A stretch of DNA of 64,000 bases. Source: Azospirillum brasilense (GTDB taxonomy: Bacteria; Pseudomonadota; Alphaproteobacteria; Azospirillales; Azospirillaceae). How positions within the stretch are numbered: the first letter of the stretch is position 1; every line of letters starts with the position of its first letter. The stretch spans positions 1 to 64,000 of the forward strand of contig NZ_QOKV01000024.1 of the NCBI RefSeq assembly GCF_008365405.1, in the 5' to 3' direction. This document shows, one piece after another, positions 8,805 through 17,790 of the stretch. The notes beneath the pieces are model-generated. The model searched no databases. It was given only the letters and a program-made list of their open reading frames with translations, and was not told the origin of the DNA. Position numbers and translations under genes: made by a program.

Positions 8805-9776
8805 ATGAGCCTCGGCAACCCCGCCAAAGGGATGCTGGCGGCGGCCGTGATGGCCGCTGCCGCCCTGTTCGCCGCTCCCGCGTCCGCGGAGATCAAGAAT
8901 CTGGAGATCATTGCCCCCGCCAACGCCGGCGGCGGCTATGACCAGCACGCGCGCGCCATGCAGCAGGTCCTTCAGGACCACAAGCTGGCCTCCAGCGTCC
9001 AGGTGGTCAACATTCCGGGAGCCGGCGGCACCATCGGCCTCAGCCAGTTCGTCACCGCCAAGAAGCGCAACCCCGGCCTGATGATCTCCGGCCTCGGCAT
9101 GATCGGGGCGATCCTGATCAACAAGTCGCCGGTGTCGCTCGATCAGGTGACCCCGCTGGCCCGCCTGACCGGCGAGTACCAGCCCATCGTCGTGGCCGCG
9201 GATTCGCCGCTGAAGACGCTCGACGACCTCGTCCGGAAGTTCAAGGCCGATCCGGGCTCCGTCTCCTGGGGCGGCTTCGCCGTCGGCAGCCCGGACCACA
9301 TCCTCTACGGCCTGCTGGTCAAGGCGATCGGCGGCGACGTCTCCAAGATGAACTACATCGCCGCCGGAGCGGGCGGCGAGATGATGGCCTCGGTGCTCGG
9401 CGGCCACATCACCGTGGCGACCGGCGGCTACAACGAGATGGCCTCCCAGCTCCAGGCCGGAAAGCTGCGCGCCCTGGCGATCTCCGCCCCGCAGCGCCTC
9501 CCCGGCATCGACGTCCCGACCTTCAAGGAGCAGGGCGTGGATGTGGAACTGGTGAACTGGCGCGCGGTGATGGCGCCGGGCAACCTGAAGGCGTCGGAAA
9601 AGCAGGCCCTCGACGACGCGGTCGGTGCCATGGTCCGCACCGACGAGTGGAAGCGCATCGCCGCGGAGCGCGGCTGGATCGACCTCTACCTGCCGTCCGA
9701 CCAGTTCGCCGCCTTCGTGAAGGACGAGCGGACCCGGATCGAAGGCGTCCTGACCGAGTTGGGCCTCGTCAAGTGA
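8805..9776 (+). CDS. tctC: Tripartite tricarboxylate transporter receptor TctC (first copy)
   Basis: A 323-residue periplasmic solute-binding protein of the Bug/TctC family. An N-terminal signal peptide (MLAAAVMAAAALFAAPASAE, cleavage after ASA) precedes IKNLEIIAPANAGGGYDQHAR and the VVNIPGAGGTIGL motif, which together shape the carboxylate-binding pocket. The ATG at 8805 has GGAGG upstream. It heads a tctC-tctC-tctB-tctA operon and is closely similar to the next gene, indicating a tandem duplication. The substrate is probably a di- or tricarboxylate; it cannot be fixed from sequence. Confidence 0.92.
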   Translation: MSLGNPAKGMLAAAVMAAAALFAAPASAEIKNLEIIAPANAGGGYDQHARAMQQVLQDHKLASSVQVVNIPGAGGTIGLSQFVTAKKRNPGLMISGLGMIGAILINKSPVSLDQVTPLARLTGEYQPIVVAADSPLKTLDDLVRKFKADPGSVSWGGFAVGSPDHILYGLLVKAIGGDVSKMNYIAAGAGGEMMASVLGGHITVATGGYNEMASQLQAGKLRALAISAPQRLPGIDVPTFKEQGVDVELVNWRAVMAPGNLKASEKQALDDAVGAMVRTDEWKRIAAERGWIDLYLPSDQFAAFVKDERTRIEGVLTELGLVK

Positions 9777-9838
9777 CGAACAGCCGGCGGCGGCCCGCCG
9801 GTTTTCAAAACAAAAACACACCCATGGAGCGAAGCGTC

Positions 9839-10816
9839 ATGACCATCCGCATGCCGGGCGCCGTGAAGGGCGTCCTGACCGCCGCCGTTCTCGCCACAGC
9901 CGCCCTCGCCGCCACCCCGTCACTGGCCGAGATCAAGGGGCTGGAGATCATCGCCCCGGCGAGCCCCGGCGGCGGCTGGGATCAGCACGCCCGCACCCTC
10001 CAGCAGGTTCTCCAGGACCAGAAGCTGGCTTCCAACATCCAGGTCGTGAACATCCCCGGCGCCGGCGGCACGGTGGGCCTCGCCCAGTTCGTCACCGCCA
10101 AGAAGCGCACGCCGACGATTCTGGTCGGCGGCCAGATCATGCTGGGCGCCATCGTCACCAACAAATCGGCGGTGACGCTCGATCAGGTGACCCCGCTGGC
10201 CCGGCTGACCGGCGAATACACCGCCATCGTCGTTCCCCCGGATTCGCCCATCAAGACCTTCGACGACCTCATCAAGACGTTCAAGGCGAACCCCGGCTCG
10301 GTCTCCTGGGGCGGCGGCTCGGCGGGCGGCAGCGACCAGATCCTCGCCGGGCTGATCGCCAAGGCGGTCGGCGTCGATCCCAACAAGGTCAACTACGTCG
10401 CCACCGCGGGCGGCGGCGAGCTGCTGGCCTCGGCGCTCGGCGGCCATGTGACCCTTGGCATGGGCGGCTACAGCGAGTTCGCCCCGCAGTTCCAGGCGGG
10501 CAAGCTGCGCGCCATCGCCGTCTCCGCTCCGCAGCGCCTGCCGGGCTCCGACACGCCGACCATGAAGGAGCAGGGCGTCGATCTGGAGTTCGTCAACTGG
10601 CGCGGCGTCTTCGCCCAGTCCTCCGCCAAGCCGGCGGAGCTGAAGGAACTCCAGGAGGCCGTCGCCAAGGCGGTCGCCAGCGACGAGTGGAAGCAGGCCG
10701 TGAAGCAGCGCGGCTGGATCGACCTCTATCAGCCCTCCGCCGAGTTCGCCTCCTTCCTGAAGCAGGAGCGCGCGCAGATCGAAGGCACGCTGAAGGACAT
10801 CGGCCTCGTGAAGTAA
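9839..10816 (+). CDS. tctC: Tripartite tricarboxylate transporter receptor TctC (second copy)
   Basis: A 325-residue periplasmic receptor, a paralogue of the preceding gene that aligns with it along its whole length (both carry PASPGGGWDQHAR or PANAGGGYDQHAR, then VVNIPGAGGT, VTPLARLTGEY and GWIDLY). It has a signal peptide ending in PSLAE. The ATG at 9839 sits behind GGAGCGA; an in-frame ATG at 9824 is less well placed. Differences cluster in pocket-facing stretches such as PTILVGGQIMLG versus PGLMISGLGMIG, so the two receptors may deliver different ligands to one TctAB channel. Confidence 0.92.
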   Translation: MTIRMPGAVKGVLTAAVLATAALAATPSLAEIKGLEIIAPASPGGGWDQHARTLQQVLQDQKLASNIQVVNIPGAGGTVGLAQFVTAKKRTPTILVGGQIMLGAIVTNKSAVTLDQVTPLARLTGEYTAIVVPPDSPIKTFDDLIKTFKANPGSVSWGGGSAGGSDQILAGLIAKAVGVDPNKVNYVATAGGGELLASALGGHVTLGMGGYSEFAPQFQAGKLRAIAVSAPQRLPGSDTPTMKEQGVDLEFVNWRGVFAQSSAKPAELKELQEAVAKAVASDEWKQAVKQRGWIDLYQPSAEFASFLKQERAQIEGTLKDIGLVK

Positions 10817-10887
10817 AGGCCCGAACCAGATGGGCGCGGTCGCCGCGCCCATCGGTCCGCAAAAAAACAGTCTGGGAGGATGAAGCG

Positions 10888-11376
10888 ATGACCACCGGTC
10901 GGAGCATGCGCGCCGGAGAGGCGGTGCTGGGCGGCGGGCTGATCGCCCTTGGGGGGCTGATCGCGGTCGAGACCATGCTGACGCCAAGCGTCGGCCGGGC
11001 GGTGGTCGGCCCCGCCCTGTTTCCCTACCTGATCTCGGGCGGCCTCGTCCTGGTCGGCCTGTCCCTGCTGCGCGAGGCCTTCGCCGGGGCCATCGCCCAC
11101 GCCGAGGGGCTGGAATTGGACCTCTGGGCGGTGGCGCTGGTCGCGGCGGGGCTGGCCGTCCAGTTCCTGCTGCTCGACACGCTGGGCTGGATTCCCTCCA
11201 CCACCATCCTGTTCGCCGCGGTCTCCCGCGCCTTCGGCGGCCGGCGGCTGATGGTCAATCTCGCCATCGGGCTGGCGCTCGCCGCCTTCACCTTCGTGGC
11301 CTTCAATTACGGGCTCGGCCTGAACCTGCCCGAGGGCAGCATCGTCGAACGGCTCACGTCAGCCGACGCCGAATAA
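10888..11376 (+). CDS. tctB: Tripartite tricarboxylate transporter small membrane subunit TctB
   Basis: A 162-residue inner-membrane protein with four predicted helices, the usual TctB topology: VLGGGLIALGGLIAVETML, VVGPALFPYLISGGLVLVG, LWAVALVAAGLAVQFLLL and a C-terminal hydrophobic pair ending in the family-typical FNYGLGLNLPEG. It partners TctA in proton- or sodium-coupled uptake of receptor-bound carboxylates. The start at 10888 follows GGGAGGA. It lies between tctC and tctA in the same operon. Confidence 0.88.
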   Translation: MTTGRSMRAGEAVLGGGLIALGGLIAVETMLTPSVGRAVVGPALFPYLISGGLVLVGLSLLREAFAGAIAHAEGLELDLWAVALVAAGLAVQFLLLDTLGWIPSTTILFAAVSRAFGGRRLMVNLAIGLALAAFTFVAFNYGLGLNLPEGSIVERLTSADAE

Positions 11377-11403
11377 GCCCCGCATCGGGAAGGAAACCGC
11401 ACA

Positions 11404-12936
11404 ATGGACACCCTTGCCGCCCTGGGCCACGGCTTCCTCGTGGCGCTGACCCCCTACAACCTGCTGTGGTCGGCGATCGGCGTGACCGTGGGCACCGCGG
11501 TCGGCGTGCTGCCCGGCATCGGCCCGGCGCTGACCGTGGCGCTGCTGCTGCCGGTCACCTACGGGCTGGAGCCGACCTCCGCCTTCATCATGTTCGCCGG
11601 CATCTATTACGGCGCGATGTACGGCGGCTCGACGACCTCGATCCTGCTGAACGCGCCGGGCGAGTCCGGCAGCATCGTCACCGCCATCGACGGCCACGCC
11701 ATGGCCCGCCAGGGCCGCGGCGCCCAGGCGCTGGCGACCGCCGCCATCGGCTCCTTCATCGCCGGCACCATCGCCACCGCGGCGCTGACCTTCGTCGCCC
11801 CGCTGATGGTCAAGATGGCCCTGCTGTTCGGCCCGGCCGAGTATTTCGCGCTGATGGTGCTGGCGCTGACCACCGTGACCGCGGTGCTGGGCAGCTCGCT
11901 GGCGCGCGGGCTGGCGAGCCTGTTCCTCGGTCTGGCGCTGGGTCTGGTCGGCATCGACATGCAGACCGGTCAGGCGCGGCTGGCCTTCGGCGTGCCGGAG
12001 CTGCTCGACGGCATCGACACGGTGGTCGTCGCGGTCGGCCTGTTCGCGGTCGGCGAGACGCTCTACGTCGCCTCCCGCCACCGCTTCGAGACGGAGGAGA
12101 TCTACGCGCTCAAGGGCTCCAAATGGATGAGCCGGGAGGACTGGAGCCGCTCGTGGAAGCCGTGGCTGCGCGGCACGCTGCTGGGCTTCCCCATCGGCAC
12201 CCTGCCGGCGGGCGGCAGCGAGATCCCGACCTTCCTGTCCTATCTGGTCGAGAAGCGTCTGGCGAAGAAGCCGGAGGAGTTCGGCAAGGGCGCCATCGAG
12301 GCCGTCGCCGGTCCGGAGGCCGCCAACAACGCGTCGGCCGCCGGTGTGCTGGCGCCGCTGCTGTCGCTCGGCCTGCCGACCTCGGCGACCGCCGCCATCA
12401 TGCTGGCCGCCTTCCAGCAGTACGGCCTGCAACCCGGCCCGACGCTGTTCGACAACAACCCGGAGTTGGTCTGGGGCATGATCGCCAGCCTCTACATCGG
12501 CAACGTGCTGCTGCTGGTGCTGAACCTGCCGCTGGTCGGCTTCTGGGTGAAGCTGCTGCTGATCCCGCGGCCCTGGCTGTACGCCGGCATCCTCGTCTTC
12601 TCGTCGCTGGGCGCCTACACGCTGAACAACAACGTCATCGATCTGGTCATCCTGTGGGTGATCGGGCTGGTCGGCTTCGGCATGCGCGTGCTGAACGTGC
12701 CGGTGGCGCCCTGCGTGGTCGGGCTGATCCTGGGGCCGCTGGCCGAACAGCAGTTCCGCCGCGCGCTGGCGATCAGCCAGGGTGACCCGTCGGTCTTCCT
12801 GACCCACCCGATCTCGGCGGCCCTGCTGATCGTCGCGGCCCTGCTGGTGATCGGCCCGATGGTCCTGCGCTACCGGAGCAACGGAGCGGGCAAGGGCGAC
12901 AGCGCTTCCCGGTCCGACACCCATCCCGCGACGTAA
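11404..12936 (+). CDS. tctA: Tripartite tricarboxylate transporter large permease TctA
   Basis: A 510-residue inner-membrane permease with 10-12 helices. Conserved TctA motifs are present: GVLPGIGPALTVALLLP near residue 33, GIYYGAMYGGSTTSILLNAPGE near residue 64, and the second-half GPEAANNASAAG and LGLPTSATAAIML repeats. It forms the channel for the TctB/TctC system encoded upstream. Start at 11404 behind GGAAGGA. The next gene follows after 27 bases and may be co-transcribed. Confidence 0.94.
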   Translation: MDTLAALGHGFLVALTPYNLLWSAIGVTVGTAVGVLPGIGPALTVALLLPVTYGLEPTSAFIMFAGIYYGAMYGGSTTSILLNAPGESGSIVTAIDGHAMARQGRGAQALATAAIGSFIAGTIATAALTFVAPLMVKMALLFGPAEYFALMVLALTTVTAVLGSSLARGLASLFLGLALGLVGIDMQTGQARLAFGVPELLDGIDTVVVAVGLFAVGETLYVASRHRFETEEIYALKGSKWMSREDWSRSWKPWLRGTLLGFPIGTLPAGGSEIPTFLSYLVEKRLAKKPEEFGKGAIEAVAGPEAANNASAAGVLAPLLSLGLPTSATAAIMLAAFQQYGLQPGPTLFDNNPELVWGMIASLYIGNVLLLVLNLPLVGFWVKLLLIPRPWLYAGILVFSSLGAYTLNNNVIDLVILWVIGLVGFGMRVLNVPVAPCVVGLILGPLAEQQFRRALAISQGDPSVFLTHPISAALLIVAALLVIGPMVLRYRSNGAGKGDSASRSDTHPAT

Positions 12937-12963
12937 GACCGCCACTCCGCGAAGGACTTCTCC

Positions 12964-13635
12964 ATGGAAAGCGTCGATCTCTGGTCCCAGCTCGCCGCCT
13001 TGGGACAGGTCATCGCCATCGACCTCGTTCTGGCCGGCGACAACGCCATCGTCGTCGGCATGGCCGCCGCCGCGGTGCCGCTGGCGCAACGCCGCAAGGT
13101 GATCGTCTGGGGCATCGGGGCGGCCATCGTCCTGCGCATCTTCTTCGCACTGATCACCACGCAGCTTCTCGCCATCATCGGCCTGACCCTGGCCGGCGGC
13201 ATCCTGCTGCTGTGGGTCTGCTGGAAGATGTTCCGCGAGCTGCGCTCCCACGGGATGGACGAGGTGGCGCCCGACGAGGCGATGGACGCCCCCGACACGC
13301 CGGTGGGCGTGTCCGGAAGCGCCGCCGCCGGTGCCGCGGTCGGCGGCGTCACGGTGGGCGCGGCGATCTGGCAGATCGTGGTGGCGGACGTGTCGATGTC
13401 TCTCGACAACGTGCTGGCGGTGGCCGGTGCGGCCAAGGACCACCCGACGATCCTGGTCATCGGCCTGCTGCTGTCCGTCATCCTGATGGGGGCGGCGGCC
13501 AACATGATCGCGCATGTCCTGCACAAGCATCGCTGGGTCGGCTGGGTCGGTCTCGTCATCATCACCTATGTGGCGCTCGACATGATCTGGCGCGGCAGCA
13601 ACGAAGTCCTCATGCACACCTCCCGGCTATCGTGA
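12964..13635 (+). CDS. TerC family integral membrane protein (YjbE type)
   Basis: A 223-residue membrane protein with about seven helices and the two internally repeated acidic TerC motifs, IDLVLAGDNAIVVGMAAA near residue 20 and DVSMSLDNVLAVAGAA in the second half. TerC/YjbE/Alx proteins are linked to Mn2+ export or tellurite resistance and often have upstream yybP-ykoY riboswitches. Here only 27 bases separate it from tctA, so no such riboswitch can precede it. It may be translated from the tct transcript. Confidence 0.85.
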   Translation: MESVDLWSQLAALGQVIAIDLVLAGDNAIVVGMAAAAVPLAQRRKVIVWGIGAAIVLRIFFALITTQLLAIIGLTLAGGILLLWVCWKMFRELRSHGMDEVAPDEAMDAPDTPVGVSGSAAAGAAVGGVTVGAAIWQIVVADVSMSLDNVLAVAGAAKDHPTILVIGLLLSVILMGAAANMIAHVLHKHRWVGWVGLVIITYVALDMIWRGSNEVLMHTSRLS

Positions 13636-13648
13636 CGGAGCGCTTCCG

Positions 13649-14527
13649 ATGATCAAGAAGGTACTCGTTCCCCTGACCGGACGGCCGCTAGACCGCCGCG
13701 CCATCGCCACAGCCTTCCTGCTCGCCACCCGCTTCCGCGCCCATGTGGAGGGGTTGAGCGTCATGCCGCAGGTCGAAATCCGCACCTCCGTGGAAAGCGC
13801 CGCGATCCCCAAGGCGCTGGTCGAGCAGCTCATCCGCATCGGGCAGGAGGATCAGGCGCGGGTGATCGACTCCGCCCACGGCCTGTTCGAGGAATTCCGC
13901 AACCACTTCGGCGCCGCGGAGGCGGACAGCCTGACCGGCGGCGGCGAGGGCGCGGACGGCCTGTCCGCCTCCTGGCAGCAGGCGACCGGCCCGCTGGCCG
14001 AGACCCTGGCGGAGGAGGCGCGGCTCGCCGATCTGGTGGTGATCGCCCAGACCTCCGACAGGACCAACGCCATGGGTCCGGCCATCGAGGCCACCCTGTT
14101 CGGCTCGGGCCGTCCGCTGCTGCTGGCCCCGGCGGCCGAACCGGCCTCGGTGGGCTCCGCGGTCGCCGTGGCCTGGGACGGCGGGGCTGCGGCCTCGCGG
14201 GCGGTCGCGGCGGCATTGCCCCTGCTGCAACGCGCCGGCAAGGCGGTCATCCTGTCGGCGGAGGTCGCCGATCCCGGACGCACCGCCGACCCCGACCGCC
14301 TGTCCGCCTACCTCGCCCTGCACGGCGTCGCGGCGACCATCCGCAAGGTCACGGCGTCGGGTCGCGCGGTCGGGCGGGCCTTGCAGGAGACAGCGGCGGA
14401 GGCCGGCTGCGACCTGCTGGTGATGGGCGCCTACGGCCACAGCCGCGTGCGCGAACGGGTGTGGGGCGGCGTCACGCTCGACGTGCTGCGCGAGCCGCCC
14501 GCCATTCCCATCTTCATGGCGCACTGA
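13649..14527 (+). CDS. Tandem universal stress protein (UspA family)
   Basis: A 292-residue cytoplasmic protein with two Usp-like alpha/beta domains. The first starts IKKVLVPLTGRPLDRRAIATA. The second spans about 165-290 and ends with DLLVMGAYGHSRVRERVWGG, the glycine-rich ATP-binding signature of Usp proteins. Double-domain forms are common in alphaproteobacteria. It is 13 bases from the TerC-type gene and directly upstream of the response regulator gene, suggesting one transcript. The exact stress cue is unknown. Confidence 0.86.
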   Translation: MIKKVLVPLTGRPLDRRAIATAFLLATRFRAHVEGLSVMPQVEIRTSVESAAIPKALVEQLIRIGQEDQARVIDSAHGLFEEFRNHFGAAEADSLTGGGEGADGLSASWQQATGPLAETLAEEARLADLVVIAQTSDRTNAMGPAIEATLFGSGRPLLLAPAAEPASVGSAVAVAWDGGAAASRAVAAALPLLQRAGKAVILSAEVADPGRTADPDRLSAYLALHGVAATIRKVTASGRAVGRALQETAAEAGCDLLVMGAYGHSRVRERVWGGVTLDVLREPPAIPIFMAH

Positions 14528-14565
14528 TTTGTGCATTACGGTGCCCCGGCACCGGGAGACGGACC

Positions 14566-15240
14566 ATGCGCATACTCGTCGTCGAGGACACCGAGGATCT
14601 GGCCGATGCCATCGTCCACCGGCTGCGCAAGCTGGGCTACGCCGTCGACTGGGCGCCGACCGGCGACGAGGCGGAGGAGCTGTTGCGCCAGGAAGCGTAC
14701 CAGCTCGTCCTGCTCGACATCATGCTGCCGGGGGTGGACGGGCAGACTCTGCTGAACCGCCTGCGCCAGCGCCGCGACGCCACGCCGGTGCTGGTGATGA
14801 CCGCCCGCTCCCAGGTCAATGTGCGGGTCGACCTGCTCGACCTCGGCGCCGACGACTTCATCGTCAAGCCCTTCGACCTGCGGGAGCTGGAGGCCCGCTG
14901 CCGCGCCCTGCTGCGCCGCTCGCACGGGCTCGCCTCCTCGCGGACGCAGTTCGGCAATCTGGTCTTCGACGCCGCGGCCAAGAAGGTGCTGATCGACGCC
15001 CGCCCCGTCGATCTGGGTGGCCGCGAGTTCCGGCTTCTGGAGCTGTTCCTCAGCAACCTGAACACCGTCCTGTCCAAGGAGGACCTTATGGACCGGCTGT
15101 TCAGCCTCGACCAGCCCACCGCGCTGAACGCCATCGAGTTGTATGTCTCCCGCCTCCGGCGCAAGCTGGAGGGCGCGTCGGTGGAGATCCGGACGGTTCG
15201 GGGGCTGGGGTATGTGGCGGAAGTGTGTGCCGAAGGCTGA
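14566..15240 (+). CDS. OmpR-family response regulator (TctD/QseB-like)
   Basis: A 224-residue two-component regulator. The receiver domain (1-115) has acidic residues E7 and D8, phospho-acceptor D51 in LLDIMLPG and the conserved lysine in DDFIVKPFDL. The C-terminal winged helix (about 128-222) ends in SRLRRKLEGASVEIRTVRGLGYV. The ATG at 14566 follows GGGAGACGG. It overlaps the kinase gene by 29 bases, showing translational coupling. With tctCCBA upstream, this mirrors the known tctDE-tctCBA arrangement in Salmonella, so control of the TTT transporter is the best guess. Confidence 0.9.
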   Translation: MRILVVEDTEDLADAIVHRLRKLGYAVDWAPTGDEAEELLRQEAYQLVLLDIMLPGVDGQTLLNRLRQRRDATPVLVMTARSQVNVRVDLLDLGADDFIVKPFDLRELEARCRALLRRSHGLASSRTQFGNLVFDAAAKKVLIDARPVDLGGREFRLLELFLSNLNTVLSKEDLMDRLFSLDQPTALNAIELYVSRLRRKLEGASVEIRTVRGLGYVAEVCAEG

Positions 15241-17752
15241 AGGATTCTCGCTGCGGCGGCGGCTGTTCATCCGGCTGCTCGGCGTGCTGGCCGTTCTGAC
15301 CGCCGGCCTGTTCCTGTTCGTCAGCGCCTACGCCCAGCGCGCCGCCGACGCCGCCTTCGACCGGCTGCTGATGGCGTCGGCCCTGTCGATCTCCGACACG
15401 GTGCGGGTGGAGGACGGGCGCTTTTCCGTCGACCTGCCCTACTCCTCGCTGGGCATCCTGGCCCAGGCGCGGCGCGACCGCGTGTTCTACCGGATCACCG
15501 CCCCGGATGGCGAGCTGGTCACCGGCTACCACGACCTGCCGGTGACGCCCGCCAAGGCCGGGGTCGCCGGCGCGGCCGGCAGCGATTCCGCCACCCGGTT
15601 CGAGAACGCCACCTTCCGCGGCATGCCGGTGCGGGTCGCCGTCCTGAAGCGGTTCGCGGCACAGCCGGAGCTCGGCGGCTGGGTCACCATCGCCGTCGCC
15701 CAGACACGGGAGGAGCGCGGGGCGCTGGCCCGCGACATCCTGGCGAACGCCTTCCTGCCCATCGCCTTCACCGTCGTCGCGGCGGGTGGGCTGATCTGGT
15801 TTGGGGTGCGGCAAGCGCTGGCCCCGCTGGGCTCGCTGGAGCGGATGATCCGCGAACGGCAGCCCCACGACTTCTCCCCCATCGCCATGCCGCCGCCGCA
15901 GGAGGTCTCCCAGCTCGTCCAGGCGATCAACCAGCTCATGGCGCGGCTCAAGGCCAACCTCGACACCATGCAGACCTTCCTGGCCGACGCCGCCCACCAG
16001 ATCCGCACGCCGCTGGCCAGCCTGCGCCTGCAGGCCGAACTCGCCATCGACGAGGACGATCCCGACGCCCTGCACCGCATCGCCCAGCGCGTGCACCGCA
16101 ACGCGGTGGAGGCCAGCCAGCTCACCAGCCAGCTCCTCAACCACGCCATGGTGATCCACCGCAGCGAGGCGCTGAAGCCGGAGGACGTCGATCTCGGCGC
16201 CTTGCTGGAGCAGGTGTTCCAGCGCGCCCGCGCGGTGGCCGGCGACACGGCGATCCGCCTGGACATCGACCGCGCGGCGGAGCCGGCCACCGTTCCCGGC
16301 GACGCCATCAGCCTGCGCGAGGCGCTGACCAACCTGCTCGACAACGCGGTGAAGTACGCCGGCCCGTCCGGCCCCATCGACCTGACGCTGACCCCCCGGC
16401 CAAACGGGCGGGGCCTGCGCGTGGAGATCGCCGACCGCGGCCCCGGCGTGCCGGACGCCGAGAAGCGCCGCGTGCTGGAGCGCTTCGGGCGCGGCAGCTC
16501 CGCCGCGGGGGTGGCGGGCAGCGGCCTGGGCCTCGCCATCGTCACCTCGGTGGTGGAGGCGCACGGAGCGGATTTGTCCCTGCTCGACCGCCCCGGCGGC
16601 GGGCTGGTCGCGCGCATTGACTTCCCGGAGGCGGGCGGCGCCGCCCCGTCGGGAGGAGGGGCCGCGCGGGCCCTGCTGCCCCTGCTGGTCCTCGTCGCCC
16701 TGCTCTGGGCGCCCTGGGCGCAGGCGGCGCAGCTGTTCACCTACCCCGCCCCCGGCGGCGAGCGGGAGCGGCTGCGCATCCATTCGGCCACCGACCGGCA
16801 GGCCATCGAGCCGCTGGTCCTCGATTTCCAGCAGCTCCACCCCGACGTCACCGTCGAGTACAAGGACATGGACACCGCCGACCTCTACGCCGAGGCGGTG
16901 GCCGTGCCGGCCAAGGGGGCGCCAGCCAAGGGGTCGGCGGAAACGCCCGACCTGCTCATCAGCTCCGCCTCCGACCTGCAGGTGAAGCTGGTCAACGACG
17001 GCCATACCCAGCCCCACCGCTCCGCCCTGACGGACGCGCTGCCGGATTGGGCGAACTGGCGGGACGAGGCGTTCGGCTTCACCTTCGAGCCGGCGGTGAT
17101 CGCCTACAACCGCGATCTTCTGCCGGACGCCCAGGTGCCGCGCACGCGCCCGGCGCTGATCCGGCTGCTGCGCGACGACCCGGCGCGCTTCGGCCGGCGC
17201 GTCGCCACCTACGACACCGCCACCAGCGGCATCGGCTATCTGCTGGCCGCCCACGACGCCCTGCTGTTCGGCCAGTACTGGCAGCTCGTCGCGATGATGG
17301 GCAACGCCCAGGCGCGGCTGGCCTGCTGCTCCGGCGACATTCTCGACATGGTGGAGCGGGGGGAGGTGCTGATCGCCTACAACGTCCTCGGTTCCTACGC
17401 ACGGGCGCGGGCGGCGGCGGGGGCGCCCATCGGCATCGTGGTGCCGGAGGACTACACGCTGGTCATCTCCCGTGTGGCGGTGATCCCCCGGACGGCGCCC
17501 CGGCCGCAGCTCGCCGGCCGGTTCATCGACTATCTTCTGTCGCCGCGCGGGCAGGAGGTGGTGGCCGACCGCTCCGCCCTCTACGCCATCTCCTCCGGCA
17601 TCAAGCGGGAGGCATCGGCGTCGGGCCTGCGCTCCAGCACGGCGGCGCCGCTGCACCCCATTGCCCTCAGCCCGGCCCTGCTGGTGTTCCTCGACCGGCT
17701 GAAGCGGGAGCGGTTCCTGCAGCAATGGCAGTCGGCGATTTTGCTACCTTGA
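15212..17752 (+). CDS. Sensor histidine kinase fused to an ABC-type solute-binding domain
   Basis: An 846-residue fusion. Residues 18-40 form TM1. Residues 41-165 are a periplasmic TctE-type (2CSK_N) sensor and about 178-200 form TM2. Then come the HisKA helix with H262 in DAAHQIRTPLASL and the ATPase domain with NLLDNAVKYAG (374-384) and GSGLGLAIV. After a proline/glycine linker, residues 482-503 resemble a signal peptide (LLPLLVLVALLWAPWAQAA), followed by an AfuA-like periplasmic binding protein of about 340 residues (507-846). No stop and no ATG or GTG separates the halves, although GGGAGGAGGG lies at 16651-16660 before CTG codons. An alternative start is GTG at 15227. In many relatives the two parts are probably separate genes. 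Confidence 0.85.
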   Translation: MWRKCVPKAEGFSLRRRLFIRLLGVLAVLTAGLFLFVSAYAQRAADAAFDRLLMASALSISDTVRVEDGRFSVDLPYSSLGILAQARRDRVFYRITAPDGELVTGYHDLPVTPAKAGVAGAAGSDSATRFENATFRGMPVRVAVLKRFAAQPELGGWVTIAVAQTREERGALARDILANAFLPIAFTVVAAGGLIWFGVRQALAPLGSLERMIRERQPHDFSPIAMPPPQEVSQLVQAINQLMARLKANLDTMQTFLADAAHQIRTPLASLRLQAELAIDEDDPDALHRIAQRVHRNAVEASQLTSQLLNHAMVIHRSEALKPEDVDLGALLEQVFQRARAVAGDTAIRLDIDRAAEPATVPGDAISLREALTNLLDNAVKYAGPSGPIDLTLTPRPNGRGLRVEIADRGPGVPDAEKRRVLERFGRGSSAAGVAGSGLGLAIVTSVVEAHGADLSLLDRPGGGLVARIDFPEAGGAAPSGGGAARALLPLLVLVALLWAPWAQAAQLFTYPAPGGERERLRIHSATDRQAIEPLVLDFQQLHPDVTVEYKDMDTADLYAEAVAVPAKGAPAKGSAETPDLLISSASDLQVKLVNDGHTQPHRSALTDALPDWANWRDEAFGFTFEPAVIAYNRDLLPDAQVPRTRPALIRLLRDDPARFGRRVATYDTATSGIGYLLAAHDALLFGQYWQLVAMMGNAQARLACCSGDILDMVERGEVLIAYNVLGSYARARAAAGAPIGIVVPEDYTLVISRVAVIPRTAPRPQLAGRFIDYLLSPRGQEVVADRSALYAISSGIKREASASGLRSSTAAPLHPIALSPALLVFLDRLKRERFLQQWQSAILLP

Positions 17753-17790
17753 GCCGGTGACCACCCGCAAACCGCTGCGCCGCGCGACGC

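Noticed and set aside
12937..12963. yybP-ykoY-type Mn2+ riboswitch before the TerC-type gene
   Set aside because: Only 27 bases separate the gene from tctA, too short for the aptamer.
11359..13617. 752-codon minus-strand open frame opposite tctA and the TerC gene
   Set aside because: Histidine, glutamine and aspartate-rich shadow translation with no ribosome-binding site; tctA and TerC motifs are on the plus strand.
15101..17725. 874-codon minus-strand frame opposite the kinase fusion
   Set aside because: Same shadow composition; the plus-strand frame has complete kinase and binding-protein motifs.
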